This document shows positions 24,501 through 37,600 of a stretch of DNA of 64,000 nucleotides, piece by piece. How positions within the stretch are numbered: position 1 is the first letter of the stretch; the number at the start of each line of letters is the position of its first letter. The stretch is from Linepithema humile (lineage: Eukaryota > Arthropoda > Insecta > Hymenoptera > Formicidae). The DNA lies in assembly GCF_040581485.1 (NCBI RefSeq), contig NC_090129.1, positions 6,186,501 to 6,250,500 of the forward strand, read 5' to 3'. Below the pieces are notes generated by a model that saw only the letters and a list, made by a program, of their open reading frames with translations, was not told where the DNA came from and did no database searches. The translations under genes were made by a program, and so were the position numbers.

Positions 24501-27500
24501 CATTAATTGGCACACTATATAATTCTTATTTCATGGTCGGAGCAATCGCTTCCAAGTGCGCGAATATTCAAAGTGACATACATATACTCAAGCACCCCTT
24601 CTAGCGCAGTTTCACGTTATCAGTCAAGCACAAAATTGGAGAGTGCTTCCTCCACTACGTTGCGCTCTGCATTTCGAAAATCTTCGAAACATCACGACTG
24701 ATGCGCGATGACAGAGAAGCGTACGTGCTTTAAGCAGCTTTTTATTTAACGTATTCCGACCGTCTTGTTGCGCAGAATTTCACTGATACATGTCGCTGGT
24801 GCAAATCGATCGGACGGAATCCCTCCGGCAGTTTAATCAGCATACGAGGAGGAGGATGCAATCTGTCATTCCGTTGGAGATTTGTCACACTGAAATGCTT
24901 AAATAGACATCGACTTATCTCCACCTGTTTCCTCTTATCTTTCTCTTAACTCTTTTCCACACTTTTTACTTCTCGATTTCTTACGTTTCTCTTTTATCCG
25001 TCGCGCGCTTTGTTTCCGTCTTTTTTCCTTCCGTCGTAGCTTCTGTGATCCGGCTGTCTCTCTACTTCTCACTCCGCGCAATCTCACTGTCGTCTCCGTA
25101 GCCTCCTCTAGCCGCGAATACGCCGTTATTTTTCTTGAAGCTGATATGATTCAACGAGAAAAAGGTCAACGAGGAACGTCGCTTTTCATTCGCCGTTGTA
25201 ATTAAAAAAATCTCTGCCTTATATATTAAGAAATTATCTTTAACGAGAAAGAAATAACACGATGTTTATAAACATGCTTTTAACAATATTAACAACATAT
25301 CAAATTTATAATTAGCGAGCATCTCTGAAAAATCGTTTTAAACTAATGACTGTAATAAAGAATAAAAACTTACAGGAATTAAAAAATTAATAATCTCTGT
25401 ATTTGAACTTTGGCGATAAAATGTCAACGAAATCGTACGTCTTTTATCATGAGAATTCACTGCAGAACGTCGTGATTTAACGCGAGAAAAATTCATCATT
25501 GTCGGCATATCGTTCATTACTTTTTTCCAGGCGCCTTGCCTCGTTACTCGCGTTTCATCCTGACTTTTCAGTCGCTTTTCACCAGCAGTGACATTCCTCA
25601 ACCGTGCTCTTCTTTTGCGAATTTGACCAAGTAGCGACGAAGTCTCAATAGCGATAATTGCCTGCGCGAATCTACTCAGGGAAATTCTTCTCTGAATCAA
25701 CATGGACGGCTCATGGAAGTTTGAAGAGGCACTCTTCGCGAGCTTTGCGGTCTGCGTTAATCCATTCCCCTTTGCGTTTCACGTCTGTCACTTTTTCTTC
25801 ACTACCACAGCGGCCGTGGACTCTTTTTGTCCATAGAGTAAGAGATTCAGTTGGGAATTGCGTCATCCGTTCCTGGAAAATCCACCCTGGATCAGTTCGT
25901 CAAAGAAAGATCTTCCGCAAAGTTCCAATTACGATAGACAACGTTGCAGCGGGCAATTCTATGCCGTGGGCAACAAATTGTGCTCTGGCAAATTGTTGTT
26001 ATTAGCGGCGAAAAGAAGCTAGTCAAACATAACTCAGGATTAAATTCTGTTACCGTTTGTTTATGTGCCAGAAGATATACAATAAACCTAAAAATAATCC
26101 GCCCCACAATCTATTCATTCTGAAAGCGGCAAATGCTAATCTAATAAATTCAATTTTTCCTTTCATATCTTATAATGAGATTCTCATTTAAAATTATTAC
26201 TTTGGAAAATATTGCATTACTTTCTCTCCAAAGTGAACTGGTTGTATTTTATTTAAAAACCAATATATTATTTTTATTAAAAATTAAATAATGTAATAAT
26301 GTAATAGAAATAATGTACGGACAAAATATTTTATTTGTTCTCTCGAATCGTAAGTATTCTTTGTTTTGTAATCAGAAGTACTGACAAATCAAAACAAGTC
26401 AATAATTGTTTACAAAAAGAAAAAGAAATTTTGAGGAAATAATGTCGAATGGTCGAGAATAGCCGATAGAACGGGATATTCTTGCTGGCTTGTTTTCCAT
26501 AGATGTACCTGTTCGGTTCGCTTGTAGCATTGACTCGACTATTGCTACATACCCCAGGAGAGTTTCGCGTAATGGAGAACGAGAGAACATAAACATCGCT
26601 TACCGGTTATAACTCGAGATAGATATTATTAGATATTGAAATTCGGATGAATTTTATTCTTTAATAACTCGTAAAAAAGCTAGAATTTATAAACATAGAA
26701 TACGTTATGAAGTCAGTTGGAAAAATTACAGTGATCAAAATAATACAATTACCAGTTTAATAAAAAAGTTAATTTTTGCTTTGAAAAGATTTTTATAGCT
26801 CTTTCGTCAAAGCATTTTTTCAGAATATTAATAAAAAAATCATTTTTGGCTTTTTCGACATTTTTGATACGCATTAAATTATACGATAAACAAAGATAAA
26901 CTCAAAATAGTCTACTTTTGAATAAAAAATATTATAACACTACAATTGTCTCAATTGAAAAAAATATATACCTAAATCTTTTCCAAGCTACGAACAATCT
27001 GCGTCTGAAAGGAATAAGTTAAGTTAGGCAACTAATCACTGCGAGCGAATTAATCGACTTGCGAGCTAATCGATGCGCGCGCGAACGTCCTCTCGTATAA
27101 CAGACGAGAGGGAAAGCGCCGAGGGTAGCAAGCTTTGAGCTGCTATCAACCGCCGCGTCCGTAGGGACTTCTATATTGGTCTCTCATCACCGTCCGAGCG
27201 CGAGTTGAATGCCTTATTCATAAATATCGATTTCATATGCGAGCGCGTATTATACCCATCGCTCCCAGAGCGCGCAGGATAAATACTCGTTTCACGAGGA
27301 GGAGTGCTCCGCAAATGGAGACGAGCTGAAAGGAGGAGGAGGGGAAAACAAACATCCTTCGACGCACACAGCAACAAACAGTGAGAGACAAAAAGACGGG
27401 GATGCTATTATTAGATATCAAAAACTTTGCGAAGCGCTCCCACGATAAGATATGAAAGAAGCGCATGGAAAATTACGGACGTTGCCTGCAACAAAGCTTT

Positions 27501-27835
27501 CTAATGTAGTCAGTAAGGCAGCTTCGATACTGACGTTTTCCTTTTAATGACGTTAGTTTACTTATGCTGGTGGAAAAATGACACATCACGTTTTCCGGCG
27601 TGTCACGATACCGTTGGTGGGTAAACAAAAAAAAAATACATATTCGTTTCGAGTTGCTCTCACGATTTTCCAATACCTAAAACTTTTTCAATGGACGCGA
27701 ATCGATTGAAAACCTTCGTAGTTGCCTTTGAAATTGAATAAAAAAGAAAAAAAAGAAAGAAAACGAGATTACAAAATGTTTCGGCTCTCCGAATTTAAAT
27801 ATAATTCACAAGATAAGTTGCTAAACGGAAAAAAA

Positions 27836-27863
27836 TGTGTATGTGTGTGGTGTGTGTGTGTGT
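27836..27863. repeat. (TG)n microsatellite, imperfect
   Basis: TG dinucleotide run with two interruptions, read directly from the sequence. Confidence 0.9.
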
Positions 27864-29571
27864 AAATTGAGTTTTGGAATATCTAAAGTGCAAAGAGACG
27901 CAGATATAAATTCACGTTGAGCCAGATTTTCAAAACTACGTTATTGCGGCAGTGTAATAAATTGATTCGTATTATATAATCGATGATATATACTTGTGCC
28001 AGTTGGAGAGAAAAATCTACGGTGCAGGTGACGAGAAAAATGTATCTTTTTGCGCGTTTTACGGTACTCGCAAACTTGGCAAACTAGCTGAAGTGGTTTC
28101 TTACCCAAATGATAAACCCCCTCGGACGACATGGAATTTTTTTCAACTCTCTCGCTCATACGCGCCACCTTTATCACCCATTACTCACGATCGGCGCTGA
28201 TCGGACCACAATGAATCAAATAAATTGGCGGCGCTGAGAAGTTATGCTAGGTTGATTTCCATTTGTGGACCTCGACACACCTCTACGTTTATCGTACGAT
28301 TCCAAGTATGCGAGAGAGGCAAGGAATTGATCACGCATAACCTCGAAGAGACTCGCAATTCAAAAATACTTATCGTACTTAATAAAATATACTGATGAAA
28401 TATAAATTTATCAAATCTTATAAAATTAAAATTAATTAAAAAATATGAGCTTTATGTGCGTCTCCAAAATTAAGCTACGTAGATTCATCCTCGATTGATT
28501 TTTATTTGATGCAAAAATTTCTTACAAAAACTTTGTTGTATGTCAATTAGAATAATTTTGAAATTTCTCTATATATTTACGTCTCTATTTATATCTGAAA
28601 TATGGTAGATATGTGAGATAATGGCATATCGAAAAATGAAGGAAAAGCAAATATTCCTAGAAAATAGAGGAAAAAGCGTTTGTGTTTTCGAGCGATGGCA
28701 CGAAGCGAGTAATGTATGAAATTATTCAAGTTAATAAAACTGCGACGTATTTTTCCTATTTTTGGGTGCCCCGATCGACCACTGGTCTCGATCACGACTC
28801 GATCGATCCCTTCGATATTTCTAGGATGCACGGAACGTGGCTGTTTATTAAGGTATTGCTTACAGTGTCGGTGAAGAAAAACAACAGAAAGGGGTGACAG
28901 CTTTAATCAAGAGCACACATCTCTTTAGAAAGGGGTAGCGGGGTATTCTTAGAACACCGAGAGGTGGTTGTCTCTCGGCGGTTGAGTCTTTGCCGCAAGG
29001 GGATTATTGATGCGCTGGGTTACAATAGGAACTGCTCTCCTAACTACCTGTAACTCCTCGTAATGGATAGTCTCCGGGAAAGAAGCTTTTCCCGCGAAGC
29101 GCCTCGAATACGCGTAAACGGTAGGGCGAGGCGTATAATACCACGACTACGGAACAACTTCTGTTATATTACGAGTAAATCGCAAGTCGCCGAAGGCGGC
29201 GAGTAATTAACGCGGCTAGACAAATTATCCGATAAAAGAATTGTTAATTTTGGCTTTATGAAATATACACGTCAAACGATTTTCTCTCAATTAGGATTAG
29301 TGATTTGCTTGAAAATCCGTTCACAAGATAATAAATACACAATTCGCGCGAAAATGTTTTAATAAACTGTGATAACACGCAGCCTTGGAATTATATCGGA
29401 AAATTTTTTTTTATCTCTTGTATTCTCTAAACTCGACGTCATTTTAAGATTGCTAATAATTAAAATAATTCTTAGGATGATATACACAAGTCTGCTCTCG
29501 CGTGCTAAAGTTATTAAAATGTGTATAAAAAGATGGGAACAACAAAATAACAACTGCGTAATGCGTATTGT

Positions 29572-29710
29572 CAATTGAGTGGTTCAGTCACCAACAATTT
29601 CTCTAAAATAAGATATTGAAGTCCAAATCATTTGCAGCCACGCTGTACAGGAATCAGTGATTATAAAATTTTATTGGTTAGGCAACTCTGGCACTGAACC
29701 ACTCTAATTG
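29572..29710. mobile_element. Small terminal-inverted-repeat element (MITE-like), about 139 bp
   Basis: Perfect 12-bp inverted ends GAGTGGTTCAGT (29577-29588) and ACTGAACCACTC (29693-29704), with CAATT outside the left arm and (T)AATTG outside the right. There is no coding capacity. No superfamily was assigned and a clean target-site duplication is not evident, so the mobile-element call is inference from structure. Confidence 0.5.
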
Positions 29711-31589
29711 ATAAAAAGTAGCACAGTTAAAAACTGCGTTTGCATGCTTAAAACGCAGCGTCAGAGTACGAGTATCCTTCGTCGGAGCGCATCACGATCT
29801 CAATTCACGTCCTGGAAAAAGGAGCAGCGCGCGAGTCGAACGTTAGAAATGATGTGTACGCGCGTATAAACCCAACCACTCTGTGAACTCTCTCGTCCCG
29901 CTCCTCCGTCCCGCCCATCAACCGCTCCGTCTCTGTGTACTTTGTGAGTACTTCCTAATTGCGAGCGCGCGGATGCTCGACGAGAAACGATCGATGGATC
30001 CGGCCCGCAGTTCCCGTACCTCCTACGTGTGCACCGTTGAAAAATGAATCCACTCTTAGGACGATACCGCGCACCACGCAGATATAATTGGAATGGTGTA
30101 TGATTAATCGATCGGTGGGTCAGTTGTCAGGCAAATCGAAGACAAGCACACTCGTTAATTACCGTGACGCTTGATGAATCACCCGGCTGAAGATAGGATG
30201 CAGTTAAATATCTCCCGTGTAAAGATTAACGTTGTTTATAGCGCACAATTCTTTCCAATGTTAGATAATCATTTATATAATTGACTTCAAGTGATCAACC
30301 GATGGAAATATTTTTCGTCATCTTATTGTAATTTATATATTTTTATTCGAATAGAATTGTGTGTATGTGCTCATCAGTGTGTTAAGTTGTTTACACAAAC
30401 AGAATTTCAGTAAAGTGCATTTACACTACGGTCTAACCGCTCCAACGATCTATATCGATGCATCTTCAAGCATCGAAACATCACGAGAGTAGAGTGGTGC
30501 TCATCAAATCACAAGAGAGTGTCGAGAGATAATTGCTTCCACCGTCATTCGGTGCCAACAATAATATTGTCTTCTCGAGAGACGCGCTCTTCACGTTGTG
30601 AGACGACTCGTTTTATTTACTTTGTGCTTTGACATAAACTTACAAGTGCGTGTACAAATGCAGCTACGTTTACTTCGTTTTAATTTCATCTAGTTTTCAT
30701 CTCATTTTGTACTTTATTAGCGAGCATTGTCAACATCTTATATTTTACAAGTCTTTTTATTCAGATTCTACATCTATATTTTTATTTTACATTAATTTTG
30801 CGGATTTGTACAATTATACGAGACAAGATTGCACACGAAAATGATAAAATATAAATATCTTGATTATTATACTATAAAATTGTTAAATTTATATATCTAC
30901 TTGTCATTTCAAACATTATTCTGTGCAAAAAAATTTAGTTTTAATTTTTCAAGTCAAAAGTATGATTAACATTTCTGTTAAGAAAAAAATGGATTTTAAC
31001 AAAACATGGAAAGCATGCAAGACATAAATGTAACGATCTCTTAAAATTGCGTGCAAACGGATATTTTACACTGACATGGTGCGAAAGCGGAAAAAAGAAG
31101 GAAGAACTGAAATGTAAAGAGAAAGAGACAGGTGAGCGTCCCTAACGACACTTTCATACTCGAGTCAGCTTCTCTGCTGTGCGATTCCACCGATAAAACT
31201 TTCCTCATGAATATTTTATAAGTCGATCCAAGTGATACAACCCTTGGCCAACGATGCATCATCGCGACCGTTCTCTTCCGCATACTCTTCATCAGAAATG
31301 ACTCGATCTCTTTTTTATGCCTCATCTACCTTGCCGTGTCCGCGACGGAATGACGATACACGCGCATTGGGACTCCTCGTGTATTCGGATTACGCGTGTA
31401 TTGAAGTACATGAGTTATACTCGTATATACTCGTACCTTCGAGCACTTCAGAGACAATTATGAATGCATATCGTGTGTAAACAATCAAGTGAAAGAGAAG
31501 AGCGGCTGCTTTCATACTGTCTCTACTATTGACAATAAATCTATGAGAAAGAGAATAGTTTTATTCACGTATAAGATACATTCGTTATC
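29711..31589. other. Non-coding stretch with a CpG/CT-rich patch
   Basis: The patch at 29.80-30.06 kb is rich in CpG and CT (CTCTCGTCCCGCTCCTCCGT) and is followed by a possible splice donor, TTTGTGAGTAC, near 29940. This could be a distal promoter or untranslated exon, but it is weakly supported. From 30.6 to 31.0 kb the sequence is AT-rich. No coding exon is recognised. Confidence 0.4.
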
Positions 31590-31718
31590 TATTAATATTT
31601 ACCTTATGATTGATTCTTCAAAATCACGATAATTGAAATATAATAACAAAATGCACATTTTTTATTTGTTATCATTATCGTGATTTGAAAAACTCAGTCA
31701 TAATGTAAAATATTAATA
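31590..31718. repeat. 129-nt foldback (long hairpin)
   Basis: The left arm 31590-31633 and right arm 31675-31718 are inverted copies over about 45 bases, starting TATTAATATTT and including TCACGATAAT. They have only a few mismatches and single-base gaps. An inner stem ATAACAAA/TTTGTTAT continues after a small bulge toward a short loop. It is compatible with a foldback transposon end-to-end copy or a microRNA-like precursor. No known microRNA sequence was recognised in either arm. Confidence 0.75.
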
Positions 31719-33105
31719 AACGTTTCGTGACGACATCACGACGTCAATTCCGAACGTGTTTCGTGACTGAAACTACCTTCTTTTCTTTTATTTTTTTTGG
31801 ACAGGACGCAAAAATTCTTTGTGATAAAGAGTTATATATATCTCACCCTCTTTAACCCTCCATCTGTTAGGCGTATCAGACCCGAATCTGTTTCTAAGAA
31901 ATAAATTTATACAATCAATTCAAAGTGTACAGTCTTGTATCTTTCATATTTTACATGCGTTCACGTCAAATACATTTCTGCAAAATATGATACAGATATA
32001 AAATTCTATCTTTTTTCAAATTATTTAAAAAAGAGAGTAAAGGAGAAAAAAAAAGAGAAACGTACAGTCATACAGAGTCAGACAATAATCATTCGATAAA
32101 AAAATGCATAAAAGACAAGTCTTCCTCTTTAAATTTCGAGGATACTCGACGATTTTCGAGAAAAATGCACGTTTTCACATGCATATTTTCACTGAACTAA
32201 CTAGACCGCGCGCAAAGGGGTGCGTCGATAATACAGGAGATCTTTCGCGTTTTCACCCCCGGAACTTTCAATAGTGCCTGACATGATGTGTCAATTCTTT
32301 TTCAGTCTATCTTCCGCCCATTCGCTTTTCCTCTATCTTTCCTCCTGCGATACAGTAGTCGTCAGACTTTTTCACATCGGTGCGCAACTTCTTTGGAAGT
32401 ACCAAATTGAACTCGTGTTTTGGATCACCTCGCGTCTCGCTCCGTGTATTTGCTTTGTATCGTATCGCGTTGCGTACGATTCAAAACTTCGTGCCGTGTG
32501 GAAGCGCGTCTGTTTGACGCACGCGAATCATCGTTTACTGTTTAGATGCCGCAAGGTAGGTATACCTCTCTTGTCTGTACCTCCCGGCGCAACTTTTCAC
32601 CGTTTGTACGGTACGCGGAGCCTTTGCGCGAAGCCTTTGCGGAGAAAATGACGAACTATATCTTCCGAGAAGACACACTCTCTCCCTCGATTTCTCGATC
32701 CTGTTCGATTTGCAGTTCTCGCCGTTCTCGACTCCTTTCGCGCCACGTCTGCCGTCTCTGTTTGATCGGCGCATTCTTCCGAGGCGACCCACGTCTTCCG
32801 CTTCTGCTTTCTCTTACGTTCACGCTCTGTCTCGCATGCTATGTTCCACACCCTGTCTCGTTCTAGAAGATCCTCACAAACGTCGCTCCGTCTCGCTTCA
32901 ATAGACGCCGCGTTTCTTCTCTCTCTCTTTCAACCGTCACTGTTGTTGTTATCTTCGTCTCATCAAGCACTCCCTGCTGTCGTCTCGTCTTCATTTCCCT
33001 TTCTGCACGCGTTCTTTCGCTCTCTCTCTCTCTTTCGCGCGACTCACCCCTGTTTTATCCACTTTCTCGACCTCTCGTTGTCTCGTTTCAACCATCCTGT
33101 TTTTG

Positions 33106-33106
<1 letters not shown>
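31719..33106. other. Non-coding stretch becoming pyrimidine-rich to the right
   Basis: AT-rich to about 32.2 kb, then increasingly CpG- and C/T-rich (32.65-33.10 kb) as it nears the CT microsatellite. Several overlapping open frames on both strands at 32.27-33.0 kb reflect low stop density in this composition and show no domain. Confidence 0.45.
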
Positions 33107-33141
<35 letters not shown>

Positions 33142-33245
33142 ACTTACTCACTCACTCACTCACTCACTCACTCACTCACTCACTCACTCACTCACTCTCA
33201 CTCCCTCCCTCACTCACTCTTGCTCGCTCACTCGCTCGCTCACCC
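33107..33245. repeat. Compound microsatellite (CT)n then (CTCA)n
   Basis: (CT)n from 33107 to about 33137, then (ACTC)n to about 33198, then degenerate CTCC, CTCA and CTCG units to 33245. It sits inside a wider pyrimidine-rich tract (32.9-33.43 and 33.63-33.70 kb). On the other strand this is GAGA-type sequence, which in insects can bind GAGA factor near promoters. The 190-codon frame across it (32841-33413, runs of SLSLSL and HSLTHSLT) is a product of the repeat. Confidence 0.9.
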
Positions 33246-33449
33246 GTTTCAACCCCAACGAGTGTCTCTTTTCAACGTTATTCTTCGCACCATCTCTTTC
33301 CCTCTCAACGTTCTCTCTCTTTATCTATCACCCGTCCCGAACTCTACCTATCCTCCACTCTCTCTCTCTCTGCTTCTCTCTGTCTGTCTCTCCCTTTCTC
33401 ACCCTTTCTCTAGCTATCTTCTACCAACCTATGCACACCCTACGCCGTC

Positions 33450-34620
33450 GTCAAGCGCCGGTACCGTACGGATTGGTCCTGCGCGCTAGGGGATGCTGCG
33501 AGATAATCGCGCTTCCTCGCCCCGCGCGTAACCAACCCCCGCGAGTCACCCCGCGCCGAGGGAAGGCAGCAGTGAGAGCCAGGCCGCCGCCATAGCCGCT
33601 CCCCGGGCAACGAAGGAGGAGAAGCCGACGAACCACTCTCTCTTCCTCTCTCCCTCAACTGTCGCTCTCTCTTTTCGTTTCTCGTTCTCTCTGTCTCTGT
33701 CCGACGGGTGTCCCGGGTGTCCGCGTTGCGGTACGCGTTTCTCGGCGGCGGCGTCGTTCTAACCTACATCCCGGGGTCTGGAGTATCAACCAGCGTGACT
33801 CGTCGTCTCGCACGCGCGCGGACCGACGATCGTACGACCGACCGGACGAGCACCCGGCGGGGCGAGGAGAGAGTGACGTGGGAACCTGAACACGCGATCT
33901 GTCTACGCGAGCGGCGTGTGCATCTGACGAGAGTGCGTAGAGACGGTGCTGCTAACGAGACGTCGACGTCGTCATCGACAACGACGACGATCAAGGAGAG
34001 AGCGCGTAGATGAGCAGCGAGCGAGAGCAACGTGGTGAACGCGCGGCACGTTGACGTTTCCCTTTAACAGCGGGCGGTGGAGAGAGCTTTGTGTGGGTGA
34101 CCCATCGACGTGGGTAACCGCTGTCCAGCATCGAATGCCATTGAAAGCGCGAGGGTGATCAGGGCTACGGTTTACGATAGTGCCGGCCCAGGCATTCGGA
34201 GAATCCTAACGATAAGTGGACGGCGACGCGGCTGGCCGAAACGCGGTGCGACCACTTGACGGCTGGAGAATGCGGCACTTTCTAGAAGTTTGTGTTCGTA
34301 CGTATGATCGCCGGCGTTTCGTAACTGACATTAGATACACGATGCGTACTCGATCGGAACGGGGGAACGGCGACGTGATGTTCGTTGGCGATCGCGAATA
34401 GAATTAGGAATTCGTGAACGCGGTGGGATCTTTCGGTGCGAAAGAATTTGTGACGAGAGCCGTGAACTTGAACGATACTCGAAATTGTGTGCGCCATGTC
34501 AGTGTAAGTGTTCGCTGTCATTGGATGAACGCGCTTCGTGCGAATGGAACACACCGTGGTGTCCATGCCGATTCGTACGCGTTACCGACGCTGCGATCGT
34601 CGACAAAACTCTAAACATAA
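33450..34620. promoter_or_regulatory. CpG-dense segment, candidate promoter / 5' UTR
   Basis: The most CpG-dense stretch of the window (best at 33.48-34.05 kb), directly beside the CT/GA tract. No TATA box was seen. A good splice donor context, TCAGTGTAAGTG (about 34499-34510), could end an untranslated + strand exon. Frames such as 33708-34013 (+) and 33764-34030 (-) overlap on opposite strands and look like compositional openness. Direction is not settled; a gene extending right beyond the window or one on the minus strand would both fit. This is inference from composition only. Confidence 0.35.
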
Positions 34621-37600
34621 TTGAAATAGATTGTCTCACGTGAAAAATGAAGAATGCGATTCGCATACAACGACAAGTATAAATGCTTAATTGGCAATTA
34701 TTAAACTTTGAAATGACGTAAGCGTAAATACCGAGATAGTAAATTTAGATACCGTTAAGCACGATGCTAAGGATTCAAAGTATCACCTTTAAACGCACAT
34801 TAATCTCACGTCCAAAATGTTTATCCGCTGTAGTGATACAAGAGTGTCTTTGTGTTGACGCGAATAAATGAGAGTTCGAAGAACGAAGAAAAAGTGATCG
34901 AAATACGATGAGTCCTTACGATTGAATTGCGAAAATTAGTACTTGCTGGAGGAAAAATCAAGTTCCGCAAAGAACTTTCTGTGCCAATAAACTGCGATTG
35001 TCCGTGTGAGATTACGTTGCACAATAAACCCACGCGTTTTATGAGACGCAGTTTTCTAGAAGAAAAGCTCCACTCGAAAGGAGGGCTCACAGTCAATAAT
35101 GTGCCGCCGAGTGTCTACAGATCAAGTACGCACGACATTCGCCGGAGAATTTAATTAAGCGTTCAAACACCTGGAATACCTACAAGCCAAGCGCATAGGT
35201 TCAAAATTTCTCGCCAGTGGCAAAGTCGACCGTATGGTCAGACGGTCATCGCGAGCGTCACGAATCGAACGACGCCTCGTAACGTAATCAACTCTACAAA
35301 CGACGATAAGTGCAAACATTTAAATATGAATAGCTATTTATAGCGTGTTGTTTAATTTCGGAAATTTTCGAAAAATTCGCTTCGCAAGTGGGACGCGACC
35401 TTCGTCTTTTTCCGTTCTTTGATTCGACGCTTCAAAGTGCAACGCTGATCGCTACGCTTTAGAGTACGGTGAAACCAAAGAAAGTAAGAAGCCGGACGCG
35501 AAGCAACACATACCTGGTGACACGGTCTATTGATAGCTCGATCACGGCGGCGTCAAGCAGCAACGTGTTGGCACGTGTGTGGCATTAAGCGAACCACCGC
35601 GAACAATAGATCGTGATAATTCGATTGCCGGTGCATCTGACGCCTCAAGTTCCGGCTTTCACCTGTCCGATATATCGTCTGTACGGCACGCGTGTAATCG
35701 CGGCTCATTAAGCGTTACGAGCTTAAACGGCGTTGGCTGGTTTGATCGCGCCGCTCTGCTCGCCATGTAACGACATAACGACGTGTCTCGACAAGCCACG
35801 TGGATTTTCCGGACGATTCTGTGCGACAAATTGCCGATTCGAAGCGATTACTGATTTCGCCTCACGATTGCACAATTCAACATTGCGTTGACGAATCTCC
35901 GAGCCGATCGCGAGTCGACGCGAAGTCGGCTTGACTTTCCGCAGCGGCCAAGAACAGTATTCTTACTTCGCTTATTGAAAGCGGAACGGAATTCTGCCGC
36001 GGAAGTGTGCCGATTATTGCACATTGCGATACTCCGTGAAAGTGCCGTACTGTGAGGAAGTCCAAGTGTCGTTCGTCGATTGTCGACCGATCCGCCGATC
36101 TTCCCCGGCAACGAGTTTCTCCTTCTCGGATTCGTGATGCCGCAGCGTCCTGATCACGTCGTCGTTACGACACATCACGAGCTGCGCGCGAAGAGATAAT
36201 GAAAGCGGCCGCTCAACGTGTGCGAAAACAAGAGTAGGTATGTGTGTTGCGCACGTGTACACGTAGTTACGTCGAGTTATTCTCCCAAAAGTCGTGAGGA
36301 GAGGAGGGAGATGGAGAGAGATGCGGTCATTTTCAGGCCAAGAGAATGCTGTTTTTTCGAGGGCGGTTTGCAACCGTTTGCCGTTTGCCATTGTTACCGA
36401 GTTAAGCGCGCGCGCGAAGAGAGCTATGCCCTTTAACATCGCGAAAAGATCGATCTCTCGCGTATTCGAAACGTCCGATTCTTGCAATTCGTTTAATCGG
36501 AGCCGGAGGAGGTAGAAATTAACTCTCATCAGATGCTCGGCGCCTCCCTCACGTTTAACCTTTCGGTGTTTGCGTTTCAAGTGAGACGAAAATGATCTAA
36601 TGTAATTATCTCGATCGTGCATTGGATCGTTAATGACGTTCGTTGCATAAGTTGCATACATATAAATTAATTACAATATTTTTATCAAAAGTAACTTAAA
36701 AATATAAAAAATTAATATGTTCTTCAATTTCAAATGTTTACTATAAGCGTTACGATAAAAAAATTAACGAATAAAAGTTTTGTTTTACATAACTGCATTT
36801 CAACAAATTGCACTTCTTTTCTTAATTGATTGTAAACAAATTTTTAAAGTTTGACATCTTAAATAGAGCTTTTAAAAAAACATATTTGTTTATAATTATC
36901 TAAAGATTAAATTTTTTTCTGTTGACAACTTAAAAGCTTTTAAAATGTGCAAAAATACTCCATTTTTTAATCACTTATAATTTAAACTTTATCGATGCCT
37001 CAATATTTTCGTAAAATAGAAATTCACTCAAAATTCGATTAAAGCAGATCGTAATAGTTCGTAGCAATATAATTTTCAGTCTTTAATTTAAAAAAATTTA
37101 GTACATACTTGTTAATATAAAATCGGTAGATCGTTAAGTATGAATTCACGTAAATCATAAATTTTACGCTTTCAGCGATTTTCTGGAACTCGACTACCAA
37201 CACAAAATTATAACTCTCTCATAAAGACTGTAAATGTAGTTGAAAACTCCTGTAGTTGAACTCCTGTTTTTCACTGTGATCCGCGAAGTATTGGAAAATG
37301 TCTACTTTCCTGTGAATTACAAGGAAATGGTGACGGTAACCTAATTTCGCCCGATGCGACATGCTGCTCTCTTACGGACGTGGGTCTGGATTGGGGAAAA
37401 GAAATCGAGTGACTACTATTAGTTTCGCATTCAAAGAAGCAAAAGTAGTGCGGAATGCAAATCGGCGATTCAAGCGGAACGAAACTCGATTGAGAGCAAC
37501 TCGATAGCGACCATGAACTGCCGTTTCATCATCAAACGCCCTTTATTGGCAAAGAATCGTTCGTATTACTTTTTGCAAATATTCGCGTTTCCCACAACGG

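Larger units (their letters stand above)
13746..29571. other. Long non-coding stretch with alternating AT-rich and CpG-rich patches
   Basis: No gene I can support. CpG-rich patches lie at about 13.8-14.6, 15.7-16.3, 17.3-17.8, 19.1-19.6, 21.0-22.0, 22.8-23.2, 27.0-27.5 and 28.9-29.2 kb. The rest is AT-rich. Pyrimidine-rich tracts (16.04-16.22 and 24.93-25.10 kb) are the most ordered parts. Open frames up to about 120 codons (for example 25338-25703 on the minus strand) have no recognisable domain, and many overlap open frames on the other strand. Could be intergenic DNA or introns of a long gene. Confidence 0.55.

Noticed and set aside
25338..25703. 121-codon minus-strand frame
   Set aside because: No family resemblance, no splice or promoter support, and a similar-length frame partly overlaps it on the + strand.
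32841..33413. 190-codon Ser/Leu/His/Thr-rich frame
   Set aside because: Reads through the CT and CTCA microsatellite; low complexity explains the openness.
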